Source: Niastella koreensis GR20-10 (GTDB taxonomy: Bacteria; Bacteroidota; Bacteroidia; Chitinophagales; Chitinophagaceae). From it: 64,000 nucleotides of DNA. Shown one piece after another: positions 1 through 9,156 of the stretch. The DNA lies in assembly GCF_000246855.1 (NCBI RefSeq), contig NC_016609.1:744001-808000 (forward strand), written 5' to 3'. The number at the start of each line of letters is the position of its first letter. Positions within the stretch are counted from its first letter, which is position 1. The position numbers were made by a program, and so were the translations under genes. A model generated the notes under the pieces. That model saw nothing but the letters and a program-made list of their open reading frames with translations, had not been told where the DNA came from and searched no databases.

Positions 1-694
1 CACTGTTTAGATAGGCCTGGTTGCTTTCTGCTATCGCCTGCAACGCGAACTGGGTAAGACTACTATAACCCAGGTAGTCTTTAATAAAGCTTTCTGCAAT
101 GGAGGTGAATGCTACCAGTACCCGCAGGTTACACGAGGCCTGCGCAATGGAGGATGGAGTTGCTGCGGCAGCATTATCTGTCTTTTTGTGTGAATCAGTC
201 ATGCCTGGTGCATCCTCAATGTAAGGAGCACGTTTAAAATCTATTTCATATACTGAAAACACGCCCTTTCCCATGGGGTTAATAGAATAATTTCCGGCTT
301 TGTAATTCAAATTACCCGAAATTTCGCCATTCAGATAAACCAATGCAATAGAGCCCTGGCTTTTGTCGGGCCCTTGAATATATCCATGCCAGGTGAAATT
401 ATTTTCCCCACGCTTCACCACTTTTTGTTTGATCGCTTTTATTGTTTCACCGGGAAAGATGTTCAGAAAGAAAATGGAGTCCTGTAAAGCCGCTGTGTTG
501 AACTCGTATACATTAACAACACCTTTTTTTGATCGTTGTTCCAAATATGGAATTACTTTTTCTTTGCCTGTCTGTTGTCTGGCGAAAGTGTTTTTATCTA
601 CCTGCCTAACAACAATGTTTTTTTGAGAATAACTTTTTTGCGTACACAAAAAAAGGAGTAATACTATTATTAGCGGGTAATGTTTGTGTTGCAT
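1..694 (-). CDS. Secreted metalloprotease-like protein, N-terminal part (runs off left edge)
   Basis: An open frame starts at ATG 694 and stays open to base 1, giving 231 codons of a longer protein. Residues 1-21 form a signal peptide (hydrophobic run LIIVLLLFLC, then SYSQ). The next ~150 residues look like a beta-rich propeptide. The last visible stretch, LRVLVAFTSIAES followed by AIAESNQAYLNS, resembles the first strand and helix of reprolysin/M12B-like zinc metallopeptidase domains in Bacteroidota. The HExxH site would lie outside the window, so the enzyme class is inferred. The gene starts 11 bp after the stop of the gene at 706-1707 and is probably co-transcribed with it. Confidence 0.7.
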   Translation of the reverse strand, partial: MQHKHYPLIIVLLLFLCTQKSYSQKNIVVRQVDKNTFARQQTGKEKVIPYLEQRSKKGVVNVYEFNTAALQDSIFFLNIFPGETIKAIKQKVVKRGENNFTWHGYIQGPDKSQGSIALVYLNGEISGNLNYKAGNYSINPMGKGVFSVYEIDFKRAPYIEDAPGMTDSHKKTDNAAAATPSSIAQASCNLRVLVAFTSIAESFIKDYLGYSSLTQFALQAIAESNQAYLNS

Positions 695-705
695 AAAATA
701 AGGCT

Positions 706-1707
706 TTATTTTTTTATCTGATTATGCAATTCAGTGTTGTCTCTTTCCAGCATTTCTATTTTTTTATTCAACGCAATAATGTATAACGTTAGCTCTTCAA
801 TTTTTTCTACTACACGTGTATTCATCTGACCTACTTCAAGCCCATTATTTTTCACCTCTTCTGCAGAAGGCATATTGGGCAGGCGATTGTTTTTCTTTAT
901 ATATTCTTCGAGTGAAGTAAGGCTTTTTAATTTGTAGCCGTTGCCAAAAACATAATCAGGCCAGGGATTTTGTGCCGTTACACGAATTTCACGCGCGCCT
1001 ATTTTGCCTTCAACCGCCAGTTTAAATGAACCGAAAGAGCTGGTGCCAATTCCCACCTGGCCAACATCATTTATATTTATAGCCCCCATTGCAGGTTCCG
1101 TTCCGCCGTTGCCGCCTATTTTAAAAATTTGCGGACCTGCGGTTAACCAAAAGGCTCCGTAATTGCCGAGACTCCCCTGGATAATAACATTTGCGTTGGC
1201 GTTGGCAGCACCTCTAAACCATCCGGCGGCTGCCCCGGCCTGTTGTACATCGGAAATAATACCCTGGCTGGTATAAGTTGTTCCTGCTACTGTAAGTTTC
1301 GTCCAGGGGCTTATTGTTCCAATACCCACATTGCCTTCACCTGTAATTTCCATAGCATCTGTAAGGCTTCCATTATTGCATGTACGCAGGCGAAGCTCAG
1401 TGGTACCTAAATCATTCTTCCGTCTTGCCTGCAAATAAACGACGTTGGAGGTGCTGTAGGGAGCCATAAAAATATGTCCTGGTAATAAAAGACTTTGCGC
1501 CGATCCTCCATTGATGGCACTGGATAAATAAATATCTCCATCTTTGGCCACATCAAATATTCCCCGCAGACTGGCGGTGCCCGAAGGGAGAATACCTACA
1601 TTCCCATCCCGGTAAATGTCTACTGATGTTGAGGTGCCGCCAACCCATTGAGCAAAAGTGTGGCTTAAGGCCAGTATAGCAATACAGGTAAATAGAAACT
1701 TTTTCAT
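706..1707 (-). CDS. Exported tail-fibre-like protein with C-terminal chaperone-like coiled coil
   Basis: The 333-residue protein has a signal peptide (ending HTFAQ). Its glycine- and asparagine-rich body contains repeated VGIG motifs (NVGIGT, QVGIGTS) typical of Bacteroidota surface proteins related to phage tail fibres. The C-terminus holds the common segment with RLPNMPSAEEV and GLEVGQMN, followed by a coiled coil from about residue 290 to the end (VEKIEELTLYIIALNKKIE). This resembles the self-trimerising, intramolecular-chaperone-like ends of S74-type proteins, but no Ser/Lys autoprotease dyad is evident. The role is probably surface or secreted; the ligand is unknown. It lies upstream of the protease-like gene in the same transcription direction. 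Confidence 0.7.
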   Translation of the reverse strand: MKKFLFTCIAILALSHTFAQWVGGTSTSVDIYRDGNVGILPSGTASLRGIFDVAKDGDIYLSSAINGGSAQSLLLPGHIFMAPYSTSNVVYLQARRKNDLGTTELRLRTCNNGSLTDAMEITGEGNVGIGTISPWTKLTVAGTTYTSQGIISDVQQAGAAAGWFRGAANANANVIIQGSLGNYGAFWLTAGPQIFKIGGNGGTEPAMGAININDVGQVGIGTSSFGSFKLAVEGKIGAREIRVTAQNPWPDYVFGNGYKLKSLTSLEEYIKKNNRLPNMPSAEEVKNNGLEVGQMNTRVVEKIEELTLYIIALNKKIEMLERDNTELHNQIKK

Positions 1708-1989
1708 AGTTTAAAAGGTTAAATGATTTGTTATTGTCTCGTTTTATTTTCAATAGCAATGTAGGTATAACAGTTATCTGTTATTGTGCCATTTAACAAC
1801 TGCAGCTTATCGTGAATAACTGCATCTTATATCAGATAACTGATAGGATACAGCTTCGATATAACTCAATACATTACATATCCATCAAATTTCCCCTGCT
1901 ATTTCCACCCCCCTTTTTTAAGAATCTACCTCCCATCCCGCTCCTGGTTATGGGGTACTTTTAAAGTCTAACGATTAAAACCATTTGTT

Positions 1990-3018
1990 ATGAAAAAATT
2001 ATTGCATGCAATATGCATGTCGGGCTTTCTTTTGCTGCTGGGTAGCTGCGCTAAGAGAAATAACCAGGCAGGTGATCCATCTGGCGATGTGGTATCCACA
2101 GAATCTGTGGGCGCTGCAGGTATTTCCGGATTAAACTGGGCCGATGGGAGAGACAATTTTGTAGATGGCTGGGTGATCCCCTCTGGTTTAACGGCGAGTG
2201 ATACCTATAGTACGGTAACTGCCAAAACAGATGCTATCCTGAACGGCTTTACGGCCAGGGTAAACGGTGTAAACACTATCCGTATCCCGGTTAATCCGCC
2301 TTCTGTAGCTCAAAGTTGGTGGGGTAGTTATACCGGGGCTATTGACAAGGCCACCAGTAAAGGTTGGAAAGTTATTATCGCCTGCTGGGAAGGCGCCTCC
2401 TCCAAGGATGGTAAAATTGATAACACAACCGACTTCTGGACTATGTGGACCACCATTGTAAATAAATACCAGGGCAACGGCAATGTATACTTTGAACCGT
2501 TTAACGAACCGCATGGGTATACGTTGAGTCAATTGACTGCCATCTATGCACAGTTCCTTTCAAATTATCCTAATGTCCCCAAAGGCAGAATTATCCTGGA
2601 CGGTCAGGGCTACTCTGAAAATGTTACCGGTGTTGGTGCGGATAGCCGGTTTAGCAGTTGTTTGCTGGGGCTGCATAACTATGCTTTCTGGGCTACCCAT
2701 AGTGCTGCTGACTGGCGTACCGACTGGCGGAACCGTATAGGTAGTTATGGAAGCCGCACGGTTATAACCGAATTCGGGGCAACCATGAATTCGGGGAAAG
2801 ATTACCAAAATGGTCCTCAATCTGATAATGAAATTGCCTACATCGTTTCTACCAGCGACGTTTGCAGGAACGATAAAATTGCCAGCGTTTACTGGCCAGG
2901 ATTGCGCGACGGTGATTCCTATAGCCTGTTAAATCGTGGGGGCAGTGGCACCAGTATTACAATTTCTACAGTTAATTCCTCCGGCGTTTTCAGGGTACGT
3001 TATGGTTGGGGATTATAA
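1990..3018 (+). CDS. GH5-family glycoside hydrolase lipoprotein (cellulase-like)
   Basis: The 342-residue protein begins with a lipoprotein signal (LLLLGSC, lipid-accepting Cys about residue 20). The body shows GH5 clan-A hallmarks: a VNTIRIPVN strand, PFNEPHG with the predicted acid/base Glu at residue 173, and ITEFGAT with the predicted nucleophile Glu at residue 261. Length fits a single (beta/alpha)8 barrel, with no binding module attached. It would hydrolyse beta-1,4-linked glucan or mannan from the cell surface; the exact substrate cannot be read from sequence. It stands alone and converges with the gene at 3025, leaving only 6 bp between stops. Confidence 0.88.
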   Translation: MKKLLHAICMSGFLLLLGSCAKRNNQAGDPSGDVVSTESVGAAGISGLNWADGRDNFVDGWVIPSGLTASDTYSTVTAKTDAILNGFTARVNGVNTIRIPVNPPSVAQSWWGSYTGAIDKATSKGWKVIIACWEGASSKDGKIDNTTDFWTMWTTIVNKYQGNGNVYFEPFNEPHGYTLSQLTAIYAQFLSNYPNVPKGRIILDGQGYSENVTGVGADSRFSSCLLGLHNYAFWATHSAADWRTDWRNRIGSYGSRTVITEFGATMNSGKDYQNGPQSDNEIAYIVSTSDVCRNDKIASVYWPGLRDGDSYSLLNRGGSGTSITISTVNSSGVFRVRYGWGL

Positions 3019-3024
3019 CCTCAC

Positions 3025-4266
3025 CTACCATTTCAGGGGCCCGGCCTCCCTTTTCCAGAAAAGCCAGCGGCATTCTTCATAGTGTTTACCTGTGCCGATA
3101 GTATGGTTATCACGGTGACCTGCATCCAGTTTCAACTGATGCAGGCCACCTGCATAACTGCCAACGTATAAGGTGCTTTCGTCTTCAGAAATGGCCATTC
3201 CGGAAATGGTTCCGCCTATATAATACTGCCAAAGATATTTGCCCTTGTAGTCGTACGCTTTTATATAACCGGATGCATTCCCCCAGATATAACCTTTTCC
3301 GGTAGCTACCCCGGCATATATACGGTCTTCTTCATTGATAACTTTCGGCTTTTTCTTCAGGTTATCGGTTGGAACTATCAATGTAGATCCATGATACATA
3401 TGACAGGAATTGAGCAGCACCTGGGCTCCATCTTTGGAGAACATGGTAAAGTGAGGGTATTCAGATGCAGGCCTAATATCAAATATGCCTTTGTTGCCAC
3501 CAACCCGGTGATCAGAACCCTGTTCACCAAAACTAATCACATTATTATCGGGAGATAATGCACCATGCTCCATATCTATTTCGGTTCCGTATTCGTCTTC
3601 ATCTTCCTCATCTTCTTCGTCGAAATCTTCTTCATCCTCCGGGGCATAGACAGGATGGATCAAAACACAATCTTCATTGATAGTAATGTAAATGCCATTG
3701 GGAGTGATTAACATAACCTGTAATCCATCATTAAAAGGTATCATCTGCGTGAGGGTCATGTCTGGATACTTAAACTCTGCAATAACAGTTCCTTCCCAAC
3801 CTGCCATGGTGATGATGCTGTTCTTTGTAGCAAGGGCAAAACAGTTATTCCGGGGCGATTTACCAATAGCTATGATAGCCGGGTCCAGATTCTCCAATTT
3901 GTCGTTTTTGGCATCCCACAGGTATGCCTGCCTCGTTTCGTAAGGCGCACCGGTCATGAATACAATCCTGTCTGCATCTATAAAATGAATGTCCCATATC
4001 GATTCGCCCTGCTCGGAAAGGGTGCTTACAAACGGGGCTAATGATGGTGGACAACTATCACGGAAAGCAGTTACGGTGTTGTTTTTGTTTGCCTGCCGGA
4101 GAGCGGCTAATATTTCCGGGGCAAGATGATCGCGTTGATCGGAGATCTCTTTTTGTTCTACTTTGTCCCATCCATGTTTAGCGGCGTAGGCTACCATTTC
4201 GTTGATCTGCTGAGCGAAGTGGGCCCCTTTCTCGTTCCATTCTTTTAATAATGACGTGGGTAGCAT
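3025..4266 (-). CDS. Cytoplasmic beta-propeller protein with acidic insert, function unknown
   Basis: The 413-residue protein has no signal peptide. After a helical N-terminal region (residues 1-75), it contains WD40/PQQ-like strand repeats such as SIWDIHFIDADRIVFMTG and GMAISEDESTLYVGSYAG, pointing to a seven- or eight-bladed propeller. A run of almost only Asp and Glu interrupts the propeller near residues 215-232 (EDEEDFDEEDEEDEDE) and probably forms an exposed loop. No catalytic motif is recognised. It is a single gene; the convergent GH5 gene ends 6 bp away. Confidence 0.6.
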   Translation of the reverse strand: MLPTSLLKEWNEKGAHFAQQINEMVAYAAKHGWDKVEQKEISDQRDHLAPEILAALRQANKNNTVTAFRDSCPPSLAPFVSTLSEQGESIWDIHFIDADRIVFMTGAPYETRQAYLWDAKNDKLENLDPAIIAIGKSPRNNCFALATKNSIITMAGWEGTVIAEFKYPDMTLTQMIPFNDGLQVMLITPNGIYITINEDCVLIHPVYAPEDEEDFDEEDEEDEDEYGTEIDMEHGALSPDNNVISFGEQGSDHRVGGNKGIFDIRPASEYPHFTMFSKDGAQVLLNSCHMYHGSTLIVPTDNLKKKPKVINEEDRIYAGVATGKGYIWGNASGYIKAYDYKGKYLWQYYIGGTISGMAISEDESTLYVGSYAGGLHQLKLDAGHRDNHTIGTGKHYEECRWLFWKREAGPLKW

Positions 4267-4331
4267 TTCTATTATAAGCGTTTATTAGATTAACGAAACA
4301 AAATGCCGAAAATTATGGGAGCGTTTCTAAT

Positions 4332-4362
4332 AAAAAAGAGGCTACCAGGCGATAGCCTCTTT
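4332..4362 (-). terminator. Rho-independent terminator behind the methyltransferase gene
   Basis: Arms GAGGCTA (4338-4344) and TAGCCTC (4353-4359) are fully complementary with an 8-nt loop. On the minus strand the stem is followed by six T residues (4337-4332). It lies 67 bp behind the methyltransferase stop and 66 bp before the next minus-strand start. Confidence 0.75.
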
Positions 4363-4428
4363 GCTGTAAACCTTTTGCGTCAGCAGATCCACTGTTTAAG
4401 GTATGGGCGATGTTTTTTGGGGAGATAA

Positions 4429-4935
4429 TCATTTAGTTAACGCCGCATAGATCGAATCCTTTCTATACACCGATTGCCGTTCTCCTATTTTTTCAATTTT
4501 GGGAAAGCCGGCCGCACCAAAGATCGACTGTGCACGTGCAAACGAAACAGGGAATGGCACCCATTGATTGCCGTTGTCGGTATCATATTCAACCAGAATA
4601 AATACGCCTGCGCCATTGCGTAAATAGTTTTTTAATTGTTTGATACAGGCCACCTGGTCTTTTACATAATGGAGAGAATTTGCCATTAAGATCCCGTCAA
4701 GTGGAGGAAGGGGTAATTTATCCTTTGCAAAATCTGCCTGGTGAAAAATGATCGGGGGATGAAGTTGGTGATTAGGTTGCTTATCAACTGCATGTATAGT
4801 TGAACCCGGCGGTAAAATGGAGGCTAAAGCTTCTGAAAATAATCCCTGACCAGCGCCAAGGTCGGCCCAGGTTTGTGGTGTGCTATGCGGAACAATTCCT
4901 TTTTGGATCAACGATATCGCTTCGGTTAATTGCAT
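4429..4935 (-). CDS. SAM-dependent class I methyltransferase
   Basis: The 168-residue cytosolic protein has the Rossmann SAM-binding motif I (TWADLGAGQGLFS, about residues 22-34), the acidic end of strand 2 (IHAVDKQP), and motif IV-like ILMANSLHYV about residue 84. Length and order match a compact methyltransferase type 11/25 domain. The substrate is unknown; no substrate-binding domain is attached. The start at 4935 lies 11 bp after a remnant of an NTF2-like gene (4947-5168), so the gene may originally have been the second cistron of that unit. Confidence 0.8.
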   Translation of the reverse strand: MQLTEAISLIQKGIVPHSTPQTWADLGAGQGLFSEALASILPPGSTIHAVDKQPNHQLHPPIIFHQADFAKDKLPLPPLDGILMANSLHYVKDQVACIKQLKNYLRNGAGVFILVEYDTDNGNQWVPFPVSFARAQSIFGAAGFPKIEKIGERQSVYRKDSIYAALTK

Positions 4936-4946
4936 GGTATTGGGTT

Positions 4947-5168
4947 CTATGGTTCTGGACTAAAGACTGCCTTGCCGGTTTTCAAATCAACCGGTACCGA
5001 AACATGTTCAAGTACGATCAGCCAGTTGCCTCCAATTTTGCGATAACCGTCGGTAACCCGCACTGTCCGGTCAACAGAATGACCTTCCTTATCAGTACCC
5101 GTTACATGCTGTTTGGTTCCAAAGGTATCATTAAAACTTTGGAAAATTAATGAACGGCCCCTGACTGC
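4947..5168 (-). pseudogene. C-terminal remnant of an NTF2/SnoaL-like protein
   Basis: The minus strand is open for 73 codons from a TAA at 5171-5169 to the TAG at 4949-4947. The frame encodes a coherent protein end: HVTGTDKEGHSVDRTVRVTD, GYRKIGGNWLIVLEH, VSVPVDLKTGKAVF. This pattern (last strands of a cone-shaped beta sheet, then VPVDL) matches the C-terminal half of SnoaL/NTF2-like proteins of the SgcJ/YybH type. No start codon with a plausible N-terminus lies upstream, and the first ~60-70 residues of such a domain are missing, so the 5' half has been lost. Confidence 0.6.
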
Positions 5169-5225
5169 TTAAACTGAAATTTTAAGTATATTCAATCGTC
5201 CTTTTCATTATTCAGCACCTTCCAT

Positions 5226-6350
5226 ATGAAATCAAATTTGATCTTCTTCCTGTTGCTCGTTTACGCGGGAGCGATAACCGCGCAGGCACCAGCAAAAACT
5301 TCCGCCGCCATTCAAAACAAACGCTATCTCTACGTAGCCACTCCCGGCATTCGAGATTACCTGGGTTACGGCGGGCATGGCATCCTGGTGTTTGACATCA
5401 ACAATAACCATCGTTTTGTAAAACGCATCAGCACCCAGGGATTTCATCCCAATGGAAAACCTTCCAATGTAAAGGGAATTGCAGTCAGCATTCCGCTTAA
5501 CAGCATTTATATAACCACATTGGAATCGCTGCAGCGTATCGATCTCACAACTGACAAATTAGTATGGGAGAAGAAATTTGAAGGCGGTTGCGACCGCATG
5601 GCTATTTCACCCGATGGGCTCATGATGTACCTGCCTTCCCTGGAAAATACCTTCTGGAATGTGGTGGATTGCAAAACCGGCGATATTATCAAAAAGATCA
5701 CCGTTTATAAAAGAGCGCATAATACCATTTACAGTCGTGCCGGCAACCTGGTTTACCTGGATGATATCGGAAGCCCCTGGTTGTACATCGCCGATGCAAA
5801 ACAGCATGAGTTAACCGGGAAAGTAGGCCCCTTCGCCAATAATATTCGTCCCTTTACGGTGAATGGTAAAGAAACGTTGGTATATGTAACCGTCGACAGT
5901 CTGCTGGGTTTTGAAGTGGGCGATTTGCAGCATGGTAATAAGCTTGCTCATGTGGAAGTAGAAGGATGGGAACAGGGGCCGGTGAGGCGGCATGGCAATC
6001 CCAGTCATGGTATTGGCCTTACGCCGGATGAAAAGGAACTGTGGCTGTGTGATGGCTATAATATGCGGATGCATGTATTCAGTGGGGAAGCTCCTTATCA
6101 GCAACTTACTACCATTCCGCTACAGGATATGCCCGGGTGGATCACTTTCAGTATTGATGGAAGGTTCGCCTATCCTTCCAGCGGGGAAGTGATAGATGTA
6201 AAGACCCGCGCCATATTGCTGCACCTGAAAGACGAATTTAACAACAACGTTGCCAGCGAGAAAATGGTAGAGATCCAGTTCAATGGCAACAAACCGGTAC
6301 GTGCCGGCAACCAGTTCGGTATCGGTGGAAAAATACCTTCAGATCAATAG
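5226..6350 (+). CDS. Secreted YVTN-type beta-propeller protein
   Basis: The 374-residue protein has a signal peptide (IFFLLLVYAGAITAQA). Its repeated blades, such as RMAISPDGLMMYLPS, HGIGLTPDEKELWLCDG and WITFSIDGRFAYPSSG, are the usual YVTN/NHL-like propeller strands. It is therefore an exported propeller, perhaps binding a ligand or a protein partner; no catalytic residues are apparent. It is a single gene ending in a hairpin that overlaps the stop codon. Confidence 0.7.
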   Translation: MKSNLIFFLLLVYAGAITAQAPAKTSAAIQNKRYLYVATPGIRDYLGYGGHGILVFDINNNHRFVKRISTQGFHPNGKPSNVKGIAVSIPLNSIYITTLESLQRIDLTTDKLVWEKKFEGGCDRMAISPDGLMMYLPSLENTFWNVVDCKTGDIIKKITVYKRAHNTIYSRAGNLVYLDDIGSPWLYIADAKQHELTGKVGPFANNIRPFTVNGKETLVYVTVDSLLGFEVGDLQHGNKLAHVEVEGWEQGPVRRHGNPSHGIGLTPDEKELWLCDGYNMRMHVFSGEAPYQQLTTIPLQDMPGWITFSIDGRFAYPSSGEVIDVKTRAILLHLKDEFNNNVASEKMVEIQFNGNKPVRAGNQFGIGGKIPSDQ

Positions 6351-6364
6351 GACCTGAAGGTATT
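6332..6364. terminator. Hairpin overlapping the propeller gene stop
   Basis: AATACCTTCAG (6332-6342) and CTGAAGGTATT (6354-6364) form an 11-bp perfect stem with an 11-nt loop that contains the TAG stop. It sits between convergent genes. There is no strong T run, so it may be a weak bidirectional terminator or only an mRNA 3'-end stabiliser. Confidence 0.5.
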
Positions 6365-6383
6365 AATATATGAATCGCTAAAA

Positions 6384-6746
6384 TTAAAGTAAACCGGAAA
6401 CGCCAAATCCACAGGCCAATAAAATTCCAAGATCAACCAGGATACTAAAAGCAAAAACCGGGATAGTGATCTTGGTTGGCAATGCAGCCAGATTGGTGAT
6501 CAGCACAAGGGCCATCGCCAGGATAGCCGACATAAACAGGATCAGGTTATTGCCCGAATTCACTACAGCAAATACGGTTAATGGGGTAAGCACGCAGCCG
6601 TGCCCTGCCAGGGCTACTGCCAGCCAGGAGAAGCGGTTTTCCTCTTGGTTCTCACACCAGGTAATAAATCTTGACAGTATAAATGGTTTTGATTCTCTTG
6701 CACTATAAGTAGTTCCTATTTGATGTTTAAAAGTTGTTGTTGACAT
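6384..6746 (-). CDS. Small inner-membrane protein, unknown
   Basis: The protein of 120 residues starts MSTTTFKHQIG from ATG 6746; an in-frame ATG at 6770 would add eight residues and is less likely. The N-terminal third is soluble. Three hydrophobic segments follow: WLAVALAGHGCVLTPLTVFAV, LILFMSAILAMALVLI, and IPVFAFSILVDLGILLACGF. No catalytic residues or known family are recognised. The gene converges with the propeller gene and is divergent from the lipoprotein at 6912. Confidence 0.6.
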   Translation of the reverse strand: MSTTTFKHQIGTTYSARESKPFILSRFITWCENQEENRFSWLAVALAGHGCVLTPLTVFAVVNSGNNLILFMSAILAMALVLITNLAALPTKITIPVFAFSILVDLGILLACGFGVSGLL

Positions 6747-6911
6747 ATTAACCTCATTTTTGTTCCACAAATTTCACTCTCCACCAACCGGTAAAAGGTG
6801 AGGCCGGAAAGACTGAAACATGATTTTAATCATGTTCCATTTTACGGTTAGTTACATAGATAAAATGCTTTTTCAGCGGGGCCTGTGTTTACCTTGCATA
6901 AAAAGAAGACC

Positions 6912-7382
6912 ATGAAAAAAGCATTAGTAGCGGGTATACTGACTTATATTACCGCGTGTAATTCCGTAAAACAGGAATCGGAAGCAGGAGTAGTTGACAA
7001 AGAACAAATTAAAAAAGAAATTCAGGCAAAGGAGGATGAATTTGCCGCTACTTATAATACAGGAGAACTTAAAAATATTGGCTATTATGCGGATGACGCC
7101 ACTTCCTTTTTTCAAAACAGGGCGCCATTGGTAGGCAAAGAATCAATTATAGAATTTCTGAGGTCAGACCTGGCTTCTAATTCCAACAAGATCTCGTTTA
7201 AGACCAATGAAGTGTTTGTGTCGAGTGATGGGAAACAAATTGTAGAAGTCGGCTATTTTAAAGTTGTAGACTCCAGTAATGCAACCATTAATTCCGGAAA
7301 CTACATGAGCCTGTTCGAAAAAAGAGATGACAAATATTTGTGTATAAGAGATATGAGCATTTCTGAAAATCCAGTTGAATAA
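6912..7382 (+). CDS. NTF2/SnoaL-like (DUF4440-type) lipoprotein
   Basis: Starting at ATG 6912 gives 156 residues with a lipobox (TYITAC, Cys about residue 14). An upstream in-frame ATG at 6885 would only add a charged stretch in front of the signal. The mature part reads as an NTF2-like fold: an initial helix (EQIKKEIQAKEDEFAATYN), then YYADDATSFFQN, and a final sheet strand ending YLCIRDMSIS. These domains usually bind small hydrophobic molecules or act as binding partners. Interestingly, a truncated copy of the same fold lies at 4947-5168. Confidence 0.72.
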   Translation: MKKALVAGILTYITACNSVKQESEAGVVDKEQIKKEIQAKEDEFAATYNTGELKNIGYYADDATSFFQNRAPLVGKESIIEFLRSDLASNSNKISFKTNEVFVSSDGKQIVEVGYFKVVDSSNATINSGNYMSLFEKRDDKYLCIRDMSISENPVE

Positions 7383-7427
7383 GACCTGGAATATACCTTG
7401 CGATAGTGGAGTGAAAGCAATTTCACT

Positions 7428-8507
7428 TTATCGTCTTCTGCCTCCGCCGCCGCCTCTCATTCCTCCGCCTCCGCCTCGCATGCCATCTCCACCGCCACTG
7501 CTCCTGGTTCTGCCAGATCCTGAAGACATGTTTGATGCCGATGGACGTGATGACGAACGATCAGATGCACCGGCTGATGGGCGATTGGCCCCTGCTCCGG
7601 ATTGTCGATTGGATACTCCTGAACGATCGGCCGTTCCTGCCGATGGGCGATTGGAACCTCCTGTTGACGGGCGTGTTCCCGCAGAAGGTCTGTCGCCCCG
7701 GTTGCCTGATCTGTTGTTCCCATAGTTGCCATTATTCCGGTTATTGGATACGGTATTGGACCGCATTTTATTGTTGTTGTAATTATTGAAGTTATTAAAG
7801 TTGTTGTTATTAATAACTACGTTGCCGCCATGCCCGCCATAATAACCTCCATGGGAATAATAATGGTTACTACGATAAATTCCCACCGCCATAACAGTAG
7901 CAAAGCCAAACCAGGGCGGATAATATCCATAATGATAGGGTGGAACATAAGGCACGTATGCAGGGGAGTACACATATTGTACAATCGGTGCAGATTCAAC
8001 CACGACGGTTGTCGTTGTTGGAGCCGGAACAGTCACCGTAACAGGGTTTTCGCCGGTATACGCAGGATTGGGTGTTACAGATGAATTCCCTTTTGGCTCA
8101 ATAACATAATCCTTGCCGTACAATTCCTCATCACCCACTATTTGTAGGGAGACCTTGTTGTTTTTATCTTTATCTAATAAAATAACGGCTACATCCTGCG
8201 TTTCATTTTTGGTAACATCCACCTGGAGTATAAATGTATGGGAGTTGTCTTTTTTCTTTGAAACTACTTTTATAAAATCAACCTTTTTATCAAGATTCAA
8301 ATCCAGGTTATTGATCTTTGTTTTTGGATCATTTAAAGTTTTTTCAAACTCTTCAATCGTTTTTGACTTTTGAAAGGTCGTTAACACCGCATAAAGATCC
8401 AGGTTATCCCCTGCCATGCCTAAGGCAGCTGTATCCTCCTGTGAAAAAACAGGTTGATTTAGCAAACTTATTACCGCTGCTAAATACAGTAAAATAATTT
8501 TTTTCAT
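7428..8507 (-). CDS. Exported protein with Asn/Gly/Ser-rich low-complexity tail
   Basis: The 359-residue protein has a signal peptide (IILLYLAAVISLLNQPVFS). Residues ~30-140 form a folded domain (SKTIEEFEKTLNDPKTKINN, SHTFILQVDVTKNETQDVAVIL). A Pro/Tyr-rich hydrophobic section follows (YVPPYHYGYYPPWFGFATVM), then an Asn-rich run, several PSAG/RPSAG repeats and a C-terminal Gly-Arg tail. The organisation matches a family of Bacteroidota envelope proteins without known function. The low-complexity tail explains the long antisense frames opposite it. Confidence 0.65.
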   Translation of the reverse strand: MKKIILLYLAAVISLLNQPVFSQEDTAALGMAGDNLDLYAVLTTFQKSKTIEEFEKTLNDPKTKINNLDLNLDKKVDFIKVVSKKKDNSHTFILQVDVTKNETQDVAVILLDKDKNNKVSLQIVGDEELYGKDYVIEPKGNSSVTPNPAYTGENPVTVTVPAPTTTTVVVESAPIVQYVYSPAYVPYVPPYHYGYYPPWFGFATVMAVGIYRSNHYYSHGGYYGGHGGNVVINNNNFNNFNNYNNNKMRSNTVSNNRNNGNYGNNRSGNRGDRPSAGTRPSTGGSNRPSAGTADRSGVSNRQSGAGANRPSAGASDRSSSRPSASNMSSGSGRTRSSGGGDGMRGGGGGMRGGGGGRRR

Positions 8508-8730
8508 TGCAGCTATAATTTATAAAGGGAGTGTAAGCAAGTTAAGCTAATAGCCTGACTTTGTAGCTCACCTAACGGTGCTCAAACCCTGGTCTGCGTG
8601 AGTTATCCGTTTATTGCTTTTTTATTTTACTGTAAAACAACGTGTCCGGGGCCTCAAATAATTGAACAGGTTTGCCCGATATTATAAAAACGTGCCGATT
8701 AGTTACAGGGGTAGATTGCGGATGTAAGTG

Positions 8731-9156
8731 TTATAGTTTCAGCGGCTGCAGATCCGGGGCCAGCCAGTTTTTTCTGGCTTCTTTACTCATCAGGAATTCG
8801 CGGCTATAATAGGTGAGCGGAAAGCCTTTCTTTAAAAATTCTCGCTGCCAAAGCCCGTTCAGTTTTTCTTCAAATTGCCCGTCGCTGCAGGTTTCCAATA
8901 TATAGTTAATGATCTGCCTGATGTAAAACACCGTGATCGTTTCGTGATAACCGGAGTGATCGGTATTTTCTCCGCCAACGCTGATGTTGTATTTCTTTAT
9001 CCCTTCTTTTATGGATTCAATGGCCTGCGGTAATGGCTGGCGGCAACAATACCAGAGCGCCATTACAAAATGTGCTTCATGTGTCCATTTTACTTTTGGC
9101 AACGTGCCATTCTCAAATTGATGAACCAGTTCATTTGCTTCTGTTGCTGTCATCAT
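8731..9156 (-). CDS. Conserved hypothetical protein, co-translated with an Lrp regulator
   Basis: The 141-residue soluble protein is helical, with conserved-looking histidines in WTHEAHFVMALWYC (about residues 24-37) and TDHSGYHETITVFYI (about 66-80). These could bind a metal, but no enzyme family is recognised. Its start ATG overlaps the stop of the Lrp gene by 4 bp (ATGA), so translation is coupled and the product probably acts in a pathway sensed by that regulator. Confidence 0.6.
   Translation of the reverse strand: MMTATEANELVHQFENGTLPKVKWTHEAHFVMALWYCCRQPLPQAIESIKEGIKKYNISVGGENTDHSGYHETITVFYIRQIINYILETCSDGQFEEKLNGLWQREFLKKGFPLTYYSREFLMSKEARKNWLAPDLQPLKL

Noticed and set aside
7375-7725. 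Pro/Leu-rich plus-strand frame of 116 codons
   Set aside because: It is the antisense of the Gly/Arg/Ser-rich tail of the exported protein at 7428-8507.
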